A stretch of 64,000 bases of DNA from Halopseudomonas sabulinigri (GTDB taxonomy: Bacteria; Pseudomonadota; Gammaproteobacteria; Pseudomonadales; Pseudomonadaceae). The notes under the pieces were generated by a model. The model saw only the letters and a list, made by a program, of their open reading frames with translations, did not search any database and had not been told where the DNA came from. Shown piece after piece: positions 16,995 through 25,690 of the stretch. The stretch lies in assembly GCF_900105255.1 (NCBI RefSeq), contig NZ_LT629763.1, forward strand, positions 868,001-932,000, written 5' to 3'. The position numbers and the translations under genes were made by a program. Position 1 is the stretch's first letter, and each line of letters opens with the position of its first letter.

Positions 16995-17813
16995 CTAGAC
17001 CATTTTCATCGGTTCAAGGTTAACCACCTGGTCGGCAATGTCCCCAAGGCCCTCTTTCACCCCGGCCAGGTTAATCAGCGGCAACGACATGCCATCTACC
17101 ATTCCCTTTGCCGTAGCGCCCTTCTTGCGCGCCGCCATCAGGTGCTTGGCCAGACAAATTACCGCCGCCAAAGGGCTTGGCTCAGCGTGCTCCAGCGGCG
17201 CGCGGTGCTGCAGCACGGCAACGCACAGCTCGGTGGGCAGCTTCCACTCCTCCAGCAAGGCCGCGCCAGCCTCGGGGCTGGTGAACTGAAAGCGATCCAG
17301 CTCTGCCTGATTACGATCCGCGCCCTCGTCCACCATGGTCTGTACCGCCTTGGCACGGTTGGGCGTAGTCAGATGCAACAGCAAACGGCCAATGTTACTG
17401 ATGATGCCCGCGGTGAAAGCGACGTCTGGCTCAACAGCTTTGGTTTTCTTGGCGATGATCTTGCAGATCTCACCGGTCTCGAACGACTCATTCCAGAAGC
17501 GCTTAACGTCCAGACCCTCTACTTCCCCGCTCACTGAGCCAGAGAGGCCAGAGGAGATCACCAGTATCTTCAACCGATCAAAGCCGATACGCACGATGGC
17601 CTCATCAATGGAGTTCACCTTGCGCGGCAGACCGTAGTAGGAGGAGTTGACCATGCGCAGAATCTTGACCGACAGGGTCGGGTCGCGGGCCACCTTGGTA
17701 GCAATCAGATCCAGGTCAGCCTTGTCGTCAGACAGCACCTGAATCAGCTCCTTGACCACCTCGGGCACGTTCGGCAATTTGTCTTTTTGCGCCAACAACT
17801 CGCTTATATTCAT
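16995..17813 (-). CDS. HDOD domain protein
   Basis: A 272-residue cytosolic protein with one HDOD domain over about residues 10-210 (LPNVPEVVKELIQVLSDDKADL, then KVARDPTLSVKILRMVNSSYYG, then the second half with AFTAGIISNIGRLLL). HDOD proteins are HD-like but lack full HD catalytic residues and act as scaffolds in motility, c-di-GMP and redox signalling. The start at 17813 is the first Met that gives the family N-terminus; upstream codons encode an unlikely hydrophobic extension. It is divergent from a GGDEF protein gene 292 bases away, which suggests a linked signalling role, though that is inference. Confidence 0.85.
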   Translation of the reverse strand: MNISELLAQKDKLPNVPEVVKELIQVLSDDKADLDLIATKVARDPTLSVKILRMVNSSYYGLPRKVNSIDEAIVRIGFDRLKILVISSGLSGSVSGEVEGLDVKRFWNESFETGEICKIIAKKTKAVEPDVAFTAGIISNIGRLLLHLTTPNRAKAVQTMVDEGADRNQAELDRFQFTSPEAGAALLEEWKLPTELCVAVLQHRAPLEHAEPSPLAAVICLAKHLMAARKKGATAKGMVDGMSLPLINLAGVKEGLGDIADQVVNLEPMKMV

Positions 17814-18105
17814 CGTTCGGTTTCCGTGGCAATGGGGTAGTGCCGTCCGATCCAACGGCAGGGAAAACATAAACAGCAAAGACACCACAAAAATAGTTGC
17901 CGCCCCAGTGGAAAGCAAGACGACAGCCAGATCACCCGCTCGCAGCAGGTAACGCTAAATCTGCCGGCGCAATCCCGCGCCAGTGGCGCGCCGCCGCCAG
18001 AACAGCAGTGCGCTGGGCAGCTAAAGTCAGCTTAGCGCTTGGTGCGCACGGCGGGTTTGGCTAACATGGGCGTGATAATGGCACTTTGGAACAGCAGTTA
18101 ACCCA

Positions 18106-19845
18106 ATGGATGGTCGCAGGATGCCGCTAACCCGTTTCTTTGTTTTGCTCGTTCTGCTGCTCTGGGCTGCGGCAGCCAGCGCCGAGCCACGCGTGGTACT
18201 CGACTCTACCAGCGTCAACCTCACTGACTTTCGCATCGGCTATTACATCGACGACTCGCGCGAGCTGACCTACCAGCAGGTGCGCGACCGCAGCTTCCGG
18301 GAAACCGCCAGCACCACCAGCCTGGGTACCAATGCCCGTGTCGCCTGGTACAAGGTCATTCTTGAGAACGCCACTGACAGCGATCTCGCGCTGGATGTGC
18401 AGATGCCCCACGCCTACCATGTGGAATCGGTCGCTTTCCATGAAGAACGCGATGGCCAACTGGTGCGCAGCGAAACCCTGGACCTCGATAACCTGGGCAA
18501 CAGCGGCATCATGTATCACGGGGTCGCGGTTTACCCCGTCACCCTGCCGGCGAACGCCACCACCACGCTGTACGTGCGCAGCTTTGCCTATTCGCACCAG
18601 TGGTTTGCCCTCGATATCTACGACGAAGAGCACTCGCGTCAGGCACTGGTCGCCACCAATAACGACGTCGCCCTGCTGGTCGGCATGATGCTCGCCTTGG
18701 TGTTCTACAACTTCCTGCTGTACTTCGCGACCAGCAAACTGGAAAACATCTTCTATTCCTTCTACCTGATCTCCGGTCTGGTCTGGATTGCCCTGTCTTA
18801 CGGCCTGGTAGCAAGCCTGTTTGATGCCTACGGCGATGAAGTCTTCATGCTCAACATCTCGCTCATCACCATGCCGATTTTTCTGGTGCTGTTCATGATG
18901 GCCATTTTTGAGACCAAAACCCGCTATCGCCTTGAGCATCGTTTCTTGCAGGCGCTGCTGGTGCCGCTGTGCGTCATGTTCGTCTGGGGGCTGTTTGATA
19001 TATCGGCCGCGCTAAAGCCGGCCAGTACGGCGGCCGTCATCATGATGGTGGTCACCCTGTCCGTCACCTTTTCGCTATTGCGCAAGGGCAACCCGCTGGC
19101 CAAGTTCTTCCTGGTGGGGCACGGCTTTTTTGTCATCTTCAACGTCATGGCGGTGCTCTTTTACAAAGGCCTGATTGAACCCACCTACGTTGCCAGTCAC
19201 GGCGTGGGTATCGGCATCATGCTGGAGGCGTTGATGCTGGCTTTCATCATTTCGCACCGCATCAAGATTCTCGAAGACATCCGCGCCTCGCAGGACGAAC
19301 TGAAAAAGCAGGCCGCGACCGACCCCCTCACCCGGCTCTACAACCGCCGCTATTTCTTTGCCGAGGCCGGTTACCTGATGGAGGTCGCCAAGGCCCATCA
19401 GCAGCCCCTCGCGGTACTTGCCATCGACATCGACCGCTTCAAGCAAGTCAACGACTCGCACGGCCACGCCGTGGGCGATCAGGTGATTATCACCCTGGCC
19501 CGCGCACTGAAAACGCAAAGCCGCAGCAACGACCTACTGGCCCGCTTCGGCGGTGAGGAGTTTGTCATGCTGTTGCCCGAGACCAACACCGACCAGGCGC
19601 TTGCCTGTGCCGAACGCGTGCGCGCCGCCATTGCCGCGCAGCGTATAGACCTCAGCCCGGACAAGCAGCTGTCGCTGACCGTCAGCATTGGCGTGGCAAC
19701 CGTCAACCTTGCCACCGACAGCATAGAAACCGCGCTCAACCGGGCAGACAAGGCGTTGTATGAAGCCAAACACAAAGGCCGCAATCAGGTGTGCCTGAAC
19801 AACGACAACCAAACCACCGAGCCCGGCGTCACGCAAAAGCCCTGA
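18106..19845 (+). CDS. Diguanylate cyclase with 7TMR-DISM sensor
   Basis: A 579-residue inner-membrane signalling enzyme (574 if the Met at 18121 is used). A signal peptide (to about 26) precedes a periplasmic DISMED2 sensor domain (about 35-165), then the seven-TM DISM module (about 185-390) and a GGDEF domain (about 410-565). The active-site GGEEF is intact and RSND (RxxD) sits five residues before it, so both catalysis and product inhibition by c-di-GMP look functional. The periplasmic ligand is unknown, often carbohydrate-like in this family. The following hydrolase-like gene is 23 bases away and may be co-transcribed. Confidence 0.9.
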   Translation: MDGRRMPLTRFFVLLVLLLWAAAASAEPRVVLDSTSVNLTDFRIGYYIDDSRELTYQQVRDRSFRETASTTSLGTNARVAWYKVILENATDSDLALDVQMPHAYHVESVAFHEERDGQLVRSETLDLDNLGNSGIMYHGVAVYPVTLPANATTTLYVRSFAYSHQWFALDIYDEEHSRQALVATNNDVALLVGMMLALVFYNFLLYFATSKLENIFYSFYLISGLVWIALSYGLVASLFDAYGDEVFMLNISLITMPIFLVLFMMAIFETKTRYRLEHRFLQALLVPLCVMFVWGLFDISAALKPASTAAVIMMVVTLSVTFSLLRKGNPLAKFFLVGHGFFVIFNVMAVLFYKGLIEPTYVASHGVGIGIMLEALMLAFIISHRIKILEDIRASQDELKKQAATDPLTRLYNRRYFFAEAGYLMEVAKAHQQPLAVLAIDIDRFKQVNDSHGHAVGDQVIITLARALKTQSRSNDLLARFGGEEFVMLLPETNTDQALACAERVRAAIAAQRIDLSPDKQLSLTVSIGVATVNLATDSIETALNRADKALYEAKHKGRNQVCLNNDNQTTEPGVTQKP

Positions 19846-19868
19846 CGCGCCACTCGCAAGGACGCCCC

Positions 19869-20573
19869 ATGCATCCACCGGCCTACCCGCACGATCCAAT
19901 CCAGCAGCTCTACGCTGGCGTCTACTGGGTGCAAGGCAGCATCCGTATGGGCCCCGGTTTGCGCATGAACCGCAACATGGTCATTGTGCAGAATCACGGT
20001 GAACTCACCCTGATCAACCCCGTACGCCTCAGCGAACACGGGCTGGCCAGCCTGGATGCGCTGGGCAAGGTTACGCATCTGCTGCGTCTGAGTGACTTCC
20101 ACGGTATGGACGATGCCTTCTACCTGGAGCGCTACAGCTGCGCGTTCTGGGCGCAACCCGGGCAAGCCACCTACCCGCAACCTGCACCCGACCACGTGAT
20201 CACCGAACAGCTTGCGCCGCCGCTACCCGACGCCGCGTTCTTTGTATTCCGCACAGCCATCTACCCGGAAGCCGCTCTGTTGCTCAAACAACACAAACTG
20301 CTGGTCACCGGTGACAGCGTGCAATACCACGCACACTGGCGCTATTTCAGCATCATTACCCGTCTGGTCTTCAAACTGCTGGGTTTTAAAAAGGGCATCA
20401 ACATTGGTGGGCCTTGGCGAAAACGCGTCACGCCCAAGGGCGGCTCGCTGCGCGCCGACTTCGACAGCCTGCTGAACCTTGATTTCGACGCCCTGATCGC
20501 CGCCCATGGCCAACCACTCGCCAGCGGCGCCAAGGCAGCGCTGCGGCAAGAGGCAGAGCAGGTTTTCAAATGA
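19869..20573 (+). CDS. Hypothetical protein resembling DUF4336/degenerate metallo-beta-lactamase fold
   Basis: A 234-residue soluble protein. The order of elements (strand VYWVQGSIRMGPGLRMNRNMVIVQ, ELTLINPVRLS, THLLRLSDFHGMDDAFYLE, LLVTGDSVQY) recalls the metallo-beta-lactamase fold used by DUF4336 proteins. The canonical HxHxDH metal site is absent: only SDFHGMDD occurs at its place, so hydrolase activity is doubtful. The start at 19869 is chosen because the longer frame overlaps the cyclase gene. It is 23 bases downstream of the GGDEF gene and 58 bases upstream of a peptidase-like gene. Confidence 0.68.
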   Translation: MHPPAYPHDPIQQLYAGVYWVQGSIRMGPGLRMNRNMVIVQNHGELTLINPVRLSEHGLASLDALGKVTHLLRLSDFHGMDDAFYLERYSCAFWAQPGQATYPQPAPDHVITEQLAPPLPDAAFFVFRTAIYPEAALLLKQHKLLVTGDSVQYHAHWRYFSIITRLVFKLLGFKKGINIGGPWRKRVTPKGGSLRADFDSLLNLDFDALIAAHGQPLASGAKAALRQEAEQVFK

Positions 20574-20631
20574 CGCCCGCCTTGCATTGCCCAGCTTCTG
20601 CCGCCCCCAATCACCGCCACGAGTACGCAGC

Positions 20632-21057
20632 ATGCACCCTCCGGTAATACAGGAAGAGCCCACCGGCTGCGGCATCGCCGCCGTGGCCAACATACTCGGC
20701 AAGACCTACGCCCAAATGCGCGCCATTGCCCATGGCATGGGCATTTATGCCGCAGATACTGCACTCTGGTCAGATACCCAGTATGTACGCCGGCTGTTGG
20801 CATCGGCCGGCGTAAACTCCTCGCCAACTGAAATACCCTTCACCCGTTGGCAAACGTTACCTGACCTGGCGTTGCTGCCGATCAAGCATCACCAGGAAGC
20901 AGGCAAGGAGTTCTGGCACTGGGTGGTATTCAAGCGTGAGGCCGACCAGGCCGTGGTGCTGGATTCTGCCAGCTATCTGGAGCACAACGTCAGAACCGAT
21001 TTTGAGCAGATGCACCCGCGCTGGTTTATTGCTGTAACCCTACCCGTAGCGCAGTGA
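20632..21057 (+). CDS. Papain-like C39-type cysteine peptidase domain protein
   Basis: A 141-residue protein with a putative Cys/His/Asp triad in C39-like order: Cys in EPTGCGIAAVANIL (near residue 13), His in EFWHWVVF and Asp in AVVLDSAS. The full-length protein is only this domain, without an ABC transporter part or secretion signal. A role in peptide processing or as an isolated cytosolic peptidase is possible; the substrate is unknown. The start at 20632 gives a compact domain; the frame upstream overlaps the previous gene and lacks support. Confidence 0.72.
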   Translation: MHPPVIQEEPTGCGIAAVANILGKTYAQMRAIAHGMGIYAADTALWSDTQYVRRLLASAGVNSSPTEIPFTRWQTLPDLALLPIKHHQEAGKEFWHWVVFKREADQAVVLDSASYLEHNVRTDFEQMHPRWFIAVTLPVAQ

Positions 21058-21084
21058 TCACATTCGGCAGACAGGAACAGCACC

Positions 21085-21456
21085 ATGAGCGCAGCACTCA
21101 CCGGCATCATTCTCTACGCCAAAGACATGCAACGCAGCGCCGCGTTCTATCAGCAGCATTTTGGCTTCAGCGGCAGCGGTGAGGTCGTGGAAGGCTTGAT
21201 TGAACTGACAGCGGGCGATGGCAGCTGCAGCATTTTGATTCATCAGGCGGCCAAGAGCCTCAAGTTTGGTCAGGCCACCGTCAAACTGATGTTCAGCGTG
21301 CAGGATGTAGAGGCTTTCAAGACGCGCAGCGCAGAGCAGGGAATGCACTTTGGCAGCACCCATCAAGCCAATGGCTACAGCTTTGCCAACGCCAAAGACC
21401 CGGACCAGAACAACATCTGCATTTCCAGCCGCGCCTATCGCACCACAAACCCATAA
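21085..21456 (+). CDS. VOC family protein (glyoxalase/bleomycin resistance fold)
   Basis: A 123-residue protein with the VOC pattern: GIILYAKDMQRSAAFYQQHFGF at the start and DPDQNNICI near the end. Two beta-alpha-beta modules would form one metal-binding barrel, usually as a dimer. The catalytic reaction is not defined for this branch. It lies 27 bases after the peptidase-like gene and may share its transcript. Confidence 0.82.
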   Translation: MSAALTGIILYAKDMQRSAAFYQQHFGFSGSGEVVEGLIELTAGDGSCSILIHQAAKSLKFGQATVKLMFSVQDVEAFKTRSAEQGMHFGSTHQANGYSFANAKDPDQNNICISSRAYRTTNP

Positions 21457-21675
21457 CCCTACTCCCCGCGCCGAGCATCCCGGCCGCACTCCCCAAAGAG
21501 CAGCCTGCACCGCCGCTCTCCATCAGGGCTGACGCTGCACGAGCAGCCTGCCCGACAACACCCAACGCCAATAGCCTCTAGGTAGCTTGGTCTCTGCCCT
21601 ATCAGCCCGCGTCTAACGCTCGGGAAGAGGTTTACGTAATTTACAAAGCCTCTTTTATTCCAAAAGCGGCTCGAA

Positions 21676-21694
21676 TAGAATGCGAACGATTATC
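21676..21694. promoter_or_regulatory. Fur-box candidate upstream of the second TonB receptor gene
   Basis: TAGAATGCGAACGATTATC matches the 19-bp Fur consensus at 14 positions, including the whole ATTATC right arm. It ends 33 bases before the receptor ATG, a position expected for iron-repressed genes. Confidence 0.72.
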
Positions 21695-21727
21695 ACCACG
21701 ACTACGCTTATCAAGGAAAGTTCACCG

Positions 21728-23980
21728 ATGCCGTCCTTCTATCCTGTCCTTACTTCCAGCCAACACTCAAGCACCGCTGCGCACACGACGTTACGCCCGC
21801 TGGCATTGGCCGTACGCCTGCTCGCTTGCGGCATGGCGGCTGCTGCCCTGCCGGCTTTCGCGCAACAGTCCGACACCGCAGCGACAGAATCAAGCACCAC
21901 GTTGGCTCCTCTGACCGTGACCGGAGCACGCGACGCCAAGGTGACGGAAGACAGCGGTTCCTACACCGCAGAAGCAGCTCGCACCGCCACTCCGCTAGAT
22001 CTCTCCCTGCGTGAAACCCCGCAGTCGGTGAGCGTGGTCACTCAGCAGCGCATACAGGATCAGGATCTACAGACCATCCTCGATGTGGTCAACAACGCCA
22101 CCGGGGTCTCGGTCAACCGCTATGAGACCAGCCGTGCCCAGTTCAATGCCCGCGGCTTTGAAATCAACGCCCTGATGATCGACGGCGTGCCCACCATCTG
22201 GGAGCAGCCCTGGAGCTCGGGGGAGATTTTCAGCAGCCTGGCCATGTACGACCGGGTAGAGATTGTGCGCGGCGCCAATGGTTTGATGGCCGGTTCAGGC
22301 GACCCATCCGCTTCGCTCAATCTGGCACGCAAACGCGCCAACAGCGCGGATCTGCACGGCTCGGTGGAAGTCAGCGGCGGCACCTGGGATACCTATGGCA
22401 CGCTGGGCGATGTCGCCATGGCGCTGAATGAAGCCGGCACCGTTCGCGCCCGCTTGGTAGGCGAATACAACGAGGGCGACAGCTGGATAGACCTGCACAG
22501 CAACCAGCGCGAAACCCTCTATGGCACCATGGATATCGACCTGAGCGACAACACCACACTCTGGTTCGGCATGAGCCATCAGCAGAATAACTCCGATTCT
22601 CCGATGTGGGGCGGGCTGCCAGTATGGAATGCCGATGGCACCCGCACCGACTGGAGCCGCTCCAAAACCACCTCGGCCGAGTGGAGCAAATGGGACACCA
22701 CCTACGACAACTACTTCGTCAACCTGGACCACACCTTTGCCAATGGCTGGCTAGCCAACCTGAGCTACAGCCGTGGCGAGCGTATTGCAGACTCCTACCT
22801 GCTGTATCTGTACGGCAACCCGGACTTTGACCCCAGCACCGTCGACATGGGTGGCTCCGTGGGTGCCTACCACGTAGAAACCACACAGGACGACTTCAGC
22901 CTGCGCTTCAGTGGCCCGATCCAGCTGTTCCAGCGTGAGCATGAGCTCGCCTTTGGTTACATCAACAGCAAGCAGGAGTTCGACGCCGACGCCCGCGCCG
23001 GCACACCGGGTGCCTATCCCATTGCCGACTTCCCCGGTTATACCGGTAACGTGGCCGAACCCAGCTGGGCCAACCGCTCACGCTACGGCGAAGGTGAAGT
23101 GGAGCAGCAAGCCTTCTACGGCGTTACCCGGCTGAACATGACCGACGAGCTAAAGGTTATCCTCGGCGCGCGCGTCAACTACTACGAGCGCGACAGCGAC
23201 GACATCTATTCCCTTGAACCCACGCACATCGACGTAACCCAGGAAGTAACCCCCTACGCCGGCATCATCTACGACCTGACCGAGCAACTCTCGGCCTACG
23301 CCAGTTATACCGACATCTTCCTGCCGCAATCTGTCGCGGATGCCAGCGGCCAGATACTCGAACCCATCGTTGGCGAGAGTACCGAACTGGGCCTGAAAGG
23401 CGAGTTTTACGATGGTCGCCTGAACGCCTCCGCCGCCCTGTTCCAGATCAAGCAGGACAACCTTGGCGTCAGCACCGGCGTCTATCTTGATCCCACCACC
23501 CCAGCGCTGGGCTTCATCTACGAAGCCAGCGAAGGCGCCACCAGCGAGGGTTTTGAACTGGAAGTATCCGGCGAACTGGCACCCGGCTGGAACGTCTCTG
23601 CCGGTTATACCCAGTTCGATATTGAAGATGCGGACGGCGCCGCGGTAAACACGCTCTATCCCACCAAGCTGCTGCGTACCTTCACCACCTACCGCTTTCA
23701 AGGCCCGCTCAACAAGCTGACCATTGGCGGCGGCGTAAACTGGCAAGACAGCATCCACACCTACGCCACCAACCCGGCCGGCGATTCCGAGAAAATCGAG
23801 CAGGACGCCTACGCCCTGGTCAACCTGATGGCCCGTTACGACATTACCGATAACCTCTCGGCCCAGGTGAACGCCAACAACGTCACCGACGAGAAGTACT
23901 TCGATATCTTCGATGCCTACGGCGCCATGACCTACGGTGAACCCCGCAGCGTTACCGCCACAGCCAAATACCGCTTCTGA
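21728..23980 (+). CDS. TonB-dependent siderophore receptor without STN domain
   Basis: A 750-residue outer-membrane receptor of the FhuE/FpvA-like siderophore family. A signal peptide (to about 46, ending AFAQ) leads directly into the plug (about 75-210, with LRETPQSVSVVTQQRIQDQ, FNARGFEINALMIDGVP and VEIVRGANGLMAGSGDPS), then a 22-strand barrel ending AKYRF. Unlike the first receptor it has no STN domain and no sigma/anti-sigma partner, so regulation is probably by Fur alone through the upstream box. The start at 21728 has AGGAAAG upstream. The substrate is a ferric siderophore of unknown type. Confidence 0.9.
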   Translation: MPSFYPVLTSSQHSSTAAHTTLRPLALAVRLLACGMAAAALPAFAQQSDTAATESSTTLAPLTVTGARDAKVTEDSGSYTAEAARTATPLDLSLRETPQSVSVVTQQRIQDQDLQTILDVVNNATGVSVNRYETSRAQFNARGFEINALMIDGVPTIWEQPWSSGEIFSSLAMYDRVEIVRGANGLMAGSGDPSASLNLARKRANSADLHGSVEVSGGTWDTYGTLGDVAMALNEAGTVRARLVGEYNEGDSWIDLHSNQRETLYGTMDIDLSDNTTLWFGMSHQQNNSDSPMWGGLPVWNADGTRTDWSRSKTTSAEWSKWDTTYDNYFVNLDHTFANGWLANLSYSRGERIADSYLLYLYGNPDFDPSTVDMGGSVGAYHVETTQDDFSLRFSGPIQLFQREHELAFGYINSKQEFDADARAGTPGAYPIADFPGYTGNVAEPSWANRSRYGEGEVEQQAFYGVTRLNMTDELKVILGARVNYYERDSDDIYSLEPTHIDVTQEVTPYAGIIYDLTEQLSAYASYTDIFLPQSVADASGQILEPIVGESTELGLKGEFYDGRLNASAALFQIKQDNLGVSTGVYLDPTTPALGFIYEASEGATSEGFELEVSGELAPGWNVSAGYTQFDIEDADGAAVNTLYPTKLLRTFTTYRFQGPLNKLTIGGGVNWQDSIHTYATNPAGDSEKIEQDAYALVNLMARYDITDNLSAQVNANNVTDEKYFDIFDAYGAMTYGEPRSVTATAKYRF

Positions 23981-23988
23981 TGTACCTC

Positions 23989-24014
23989 ACGCGGGGCTGG
24001 CAACAGCCCCGCGT
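23989..24014. terminator. Perfect hairpin between convergent receptor and hypothetical genes
   Basis: An 11-bp perfect stem (ACGCGGGGCTG, 23989-23999, with its complement 24004-24014), starting 8 bases after the receptor stop. No U-tract. Confidence 0.55.
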
Positions 24015-24029
24015 CACCCTCAAGGTGGC

Positions 24030-24401
24030 TTACAGCCCCAGATACTCCGCAATCAGAAACGCCTCGCCCTGCCCTTCGTGCTTGCCGAAATAACTCACCG
24101 GCTCGCGCTCGCCGTCTTCGATGTAACCCACCTCGCAATCAATCTGGTATTTTTTGGCAAGGTCGTTAAACAGGTTCACCGGGAAGTTCAGCTGAATGTG
24201 CTTCTTGATCGGCTGGCTGATACCCAACTGCCAGTCTTCGCAATCATCGCTTTCGCAGTCATTGATCAGCGTTACCTGGTTCGCCTCGTTCGCCTCAGCG
24301 TACGCCTGCAAGGCCGCCTGCAGCTCAGGCAGGTTTTGCCGCAGCTTCTTTTCCTGCTTCTCTTCAAGACGGTCAGTGGCGATGAGTACGTATATAAGCA
24401 T
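24030..24401 (-). CDS. Hypothetical protein
   Basis: A 123-residue soluble acidic protein. A helical, charged N-terminal half (RLEEKQEKKLRQNLPELQAALQAY) is followed by a strand-rich part ending in a GEAFLIAEYLGL tail. No catalytic motif is recognised and no family name can be given. The start at 24401 gives a plausible N-terminus (MLIYVLIATDRLEE); the upstream extension is low-complexity and unlikely. It is the last ordinary G+C-rich gene before the integron-like island. Confidence 0.62.
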   Translation of the reverse strand: MLIYVLIATDRLEEKQEKKLRQNLPELQAALQAYAEANEANQVTLINDCESDDCEDWQLGISQPIKKHIQLNFPVNLFNDLAKKYQIDCEVGYIEDGEREPVSYFGKHEGQGEAFLIAEYLGL

Positions 24402-24706
24402 GTGAAATACCGGAGCTAGGCTGGAGTTTGCGGCCACTTTACCACAGGGCAGCGCCCTGCCTCGCAGGGGTGGCGGTAAGCCAACCCTTTCACACCAGGA
24501 GAGGCACGCCACCCCTTACCGAAGCGCTTGGCGCACCCGACAAATGAACCAAAAACCCGGGTTGGCACCACATAAAAACTGTAGCACTATGCCAGTAACT
24601 GCAAGCCAGCCTACGCCCCTCCGGACGAAGCAAGGACGCTCGCTTACAGCTTTGATGCAATGCGCATTCGGTATAACACGCGACTAATGGTGTTAAGCCG
24701 CATGCG
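24402..24706. other. Intergenic region leading into the cassette array
   Basis: No supported gene. It ends in a strong near-palindrome at 24692-24713 (described separately). No attI site, integrase promoter or integrase fragment was recognised here. Confidence 0.5.
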
Positions 24707-24713
24707 GTTTAAC
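24692..24713. repeat. Near-perfect 22-bp palindrome at the array boundary
   Basis: Arms GTTAA and TTAAC flank a perfect CCGCATGCGG core, with one mismatched pair between arm and core. The left arm reads GTTAAGC (a GTTRRRY-type box) and the right arm overlaps GTTTAAC, the R'' box of the first attC. Confidence 0.55.
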
Positions 24714-24830
24714 GTGCACAGATGAGCTGAGGTAGAACATGGAATGTACTGATTTGACGATATTTTCACCTCAAGCGCGCGACGGTCGTCGCACGTTATA
24801 TCGATGCGTTCCATCTAATCACTGTTAAAT
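24707..24830 (+). repeat. Putative integron attC site 0 (124 nt)
   Basis: Starts with GTTTAAC (fits RYYYAAC) and ends with GTTAAAT (fits GTTRRRY). The inner boxes AGATG (after the left box) and CATCT (before the right box) can pair. Size is within the attC range. The cassette that owned its left end is not recognisable upstream. An alternative staggered pairing (TATAAC...GCGAC at 24672 with GTCG...GTTATA ending at 24800) exists, so exact limits are uncertain. Confidence 0.5.
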
Positions 24831-24849
24831 TTCGTAAGAGGTCACGAGC

Positions 24850-25212
24850 ATGTCCGAATGGGATGACGATATCGCAGCGCTTGATATGAGCGATGTCGAA
24901 AAAAATGGCCTGCAGGTTTATCGAAATTATACAAAGGCATTCGAGAGGAATCAGGCGAAGAAATTTGCAATAGAGGTTAATTCTGAATCTCACGATGTAT
25001 CAAGGTTAAGCAAGGTATGTGATGCCATAGCATCTGATGATGAAAGGCTTGTCCCGGTAATAGCTTGCGCATTTGCTGACGAAGCGCTTGATGAAATGTA
25101 CAAGCGTGAAGTGCCCAAGGGCATCCCAGGAGGTAGAGACAGTCTATTCTCTGGGTACGGGCCATTCTCAAGTCTGTCAAAGAGAATACAAGTTGCCTAC
25201 GCCTTTGGCTGA
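24850..25212 (+). pseudogene. MltR-like/HEPN-type cassette gene, N-terminal part before an in-frame TGA
   Basis: A 120-codon frame ending in TGA at 25210-25212, with the same reading frame continuing at the next base with ATG. The sequence FSGYGPFSSLSKRIQVAYAFG is the central part of the MltR (mannitol operon repressor-like) domain, which in intact members runs straight on into a short loop and then a helix with the RNxFxH motif. Here the stop replaces one hydrophobic codon in that loop. An AGAGG ribosome-binding site precedes the ATG. Either the gene is broken by one substitution (for instance TTA or TTG to TGA), or two chains are made by stop-start reinitiation. Confidence 0.7.
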
Positions 25213-25599
25213 ATGAGTGAAGATATACTGAAAGACATGGATTCTCTGAGAAAGGTCAGGAATAAATTTTCCCACTTATGGGACCATGAATCGCTATCTG
25301 GCTATGCCGAACAAGCCCCAACCTCTGATATCACTCCCATAGAAACAATGTTCAAAGAGCATGAGGAGCGATTGCTTTTGGCTGGGGTAGAAAACCTTGA
25401 CGCCCTTGGGCGCCTCCGAATCCGGACAATTTGGTTATTGGGTAGGCTATATTATGAGTCGCTACTATATCCCCTCGCCCTTAAAAGGCGGCTACAACCC
25501 TATGTTGTGATCTACGGAGAGCATCAACCAGATCTGTTATCACAGATCGCTGGCGTGTGTAGCGAATTCACTCGGAAAGTGCTTAGGGAAAGAATTTAA
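25213..25599 (+). pseudogene. MltR-like/HEPN-type cassette gene, C-terminal part after the in-frame TGA
   Basis: 128 codons in frame with the upstream half, opening with ATG directly after its TGA. The early stretch LRKVRNKFSHLWD holds an R-N-x-F-x-H motif, as in MltR and HEPN domains, where an Rx4-6H motif is the RNase active site in nuclease members. The rest is helical without a recognised domain. It has no ribosome-binding site of its own beyond the coding sequence upstream, so separate translation would rely on termination-reinitiation. The stop codon lies inside the R'' box of attC 1, the normal end of a cassette gene. Confidence 0.66.
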
Positions 25600-25677
25600 C
25601 AAGGCCAGGCACAGCGACGGCTTTTTCGTTCCGGTTTCGCCTCCACTACAAAGCCGCGCGTGCTGGCGGCGTTAGCC
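25594..25677 (+). repeat. Integron attC site 1 (end of cassette A)
   Basis: 84 nt from ATTTAAC to GTTAGCC. The arms form an imperfect inverted repeat (GCCAGGCACAGCGACGG against CCGCGCGTGCTGGC) with single extrahelical bases on one side, as attC folds do. The R'' box includes the TAA stop of the preceding gene. Confidence 0.82.
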
Positions 25678-25690
25678 AAAAGGAGCATGT

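Noticed and set aside
24672-24801. Alternative attC limits using TATAAC and GTTATA boxes
   Set aside because: The arms pair partly (TATAAC..GCGAC with GTCG..GTTATA), but the boxes fit the consensus less well than GTTTAAC/GTTAAAT, and GTTAAAT is the box that matches the following cassette's own attC.
25210-25212. TGA between the two MltR-like halves read as selenocysteine
   Set aside because: No stable SECIS-like stem-loop was obvious right after the TGA, the position is a hydrophobic loop residue in relatives, and no selenocysteine genes are in view. A nonsense change, error or reinitiation is simpler.
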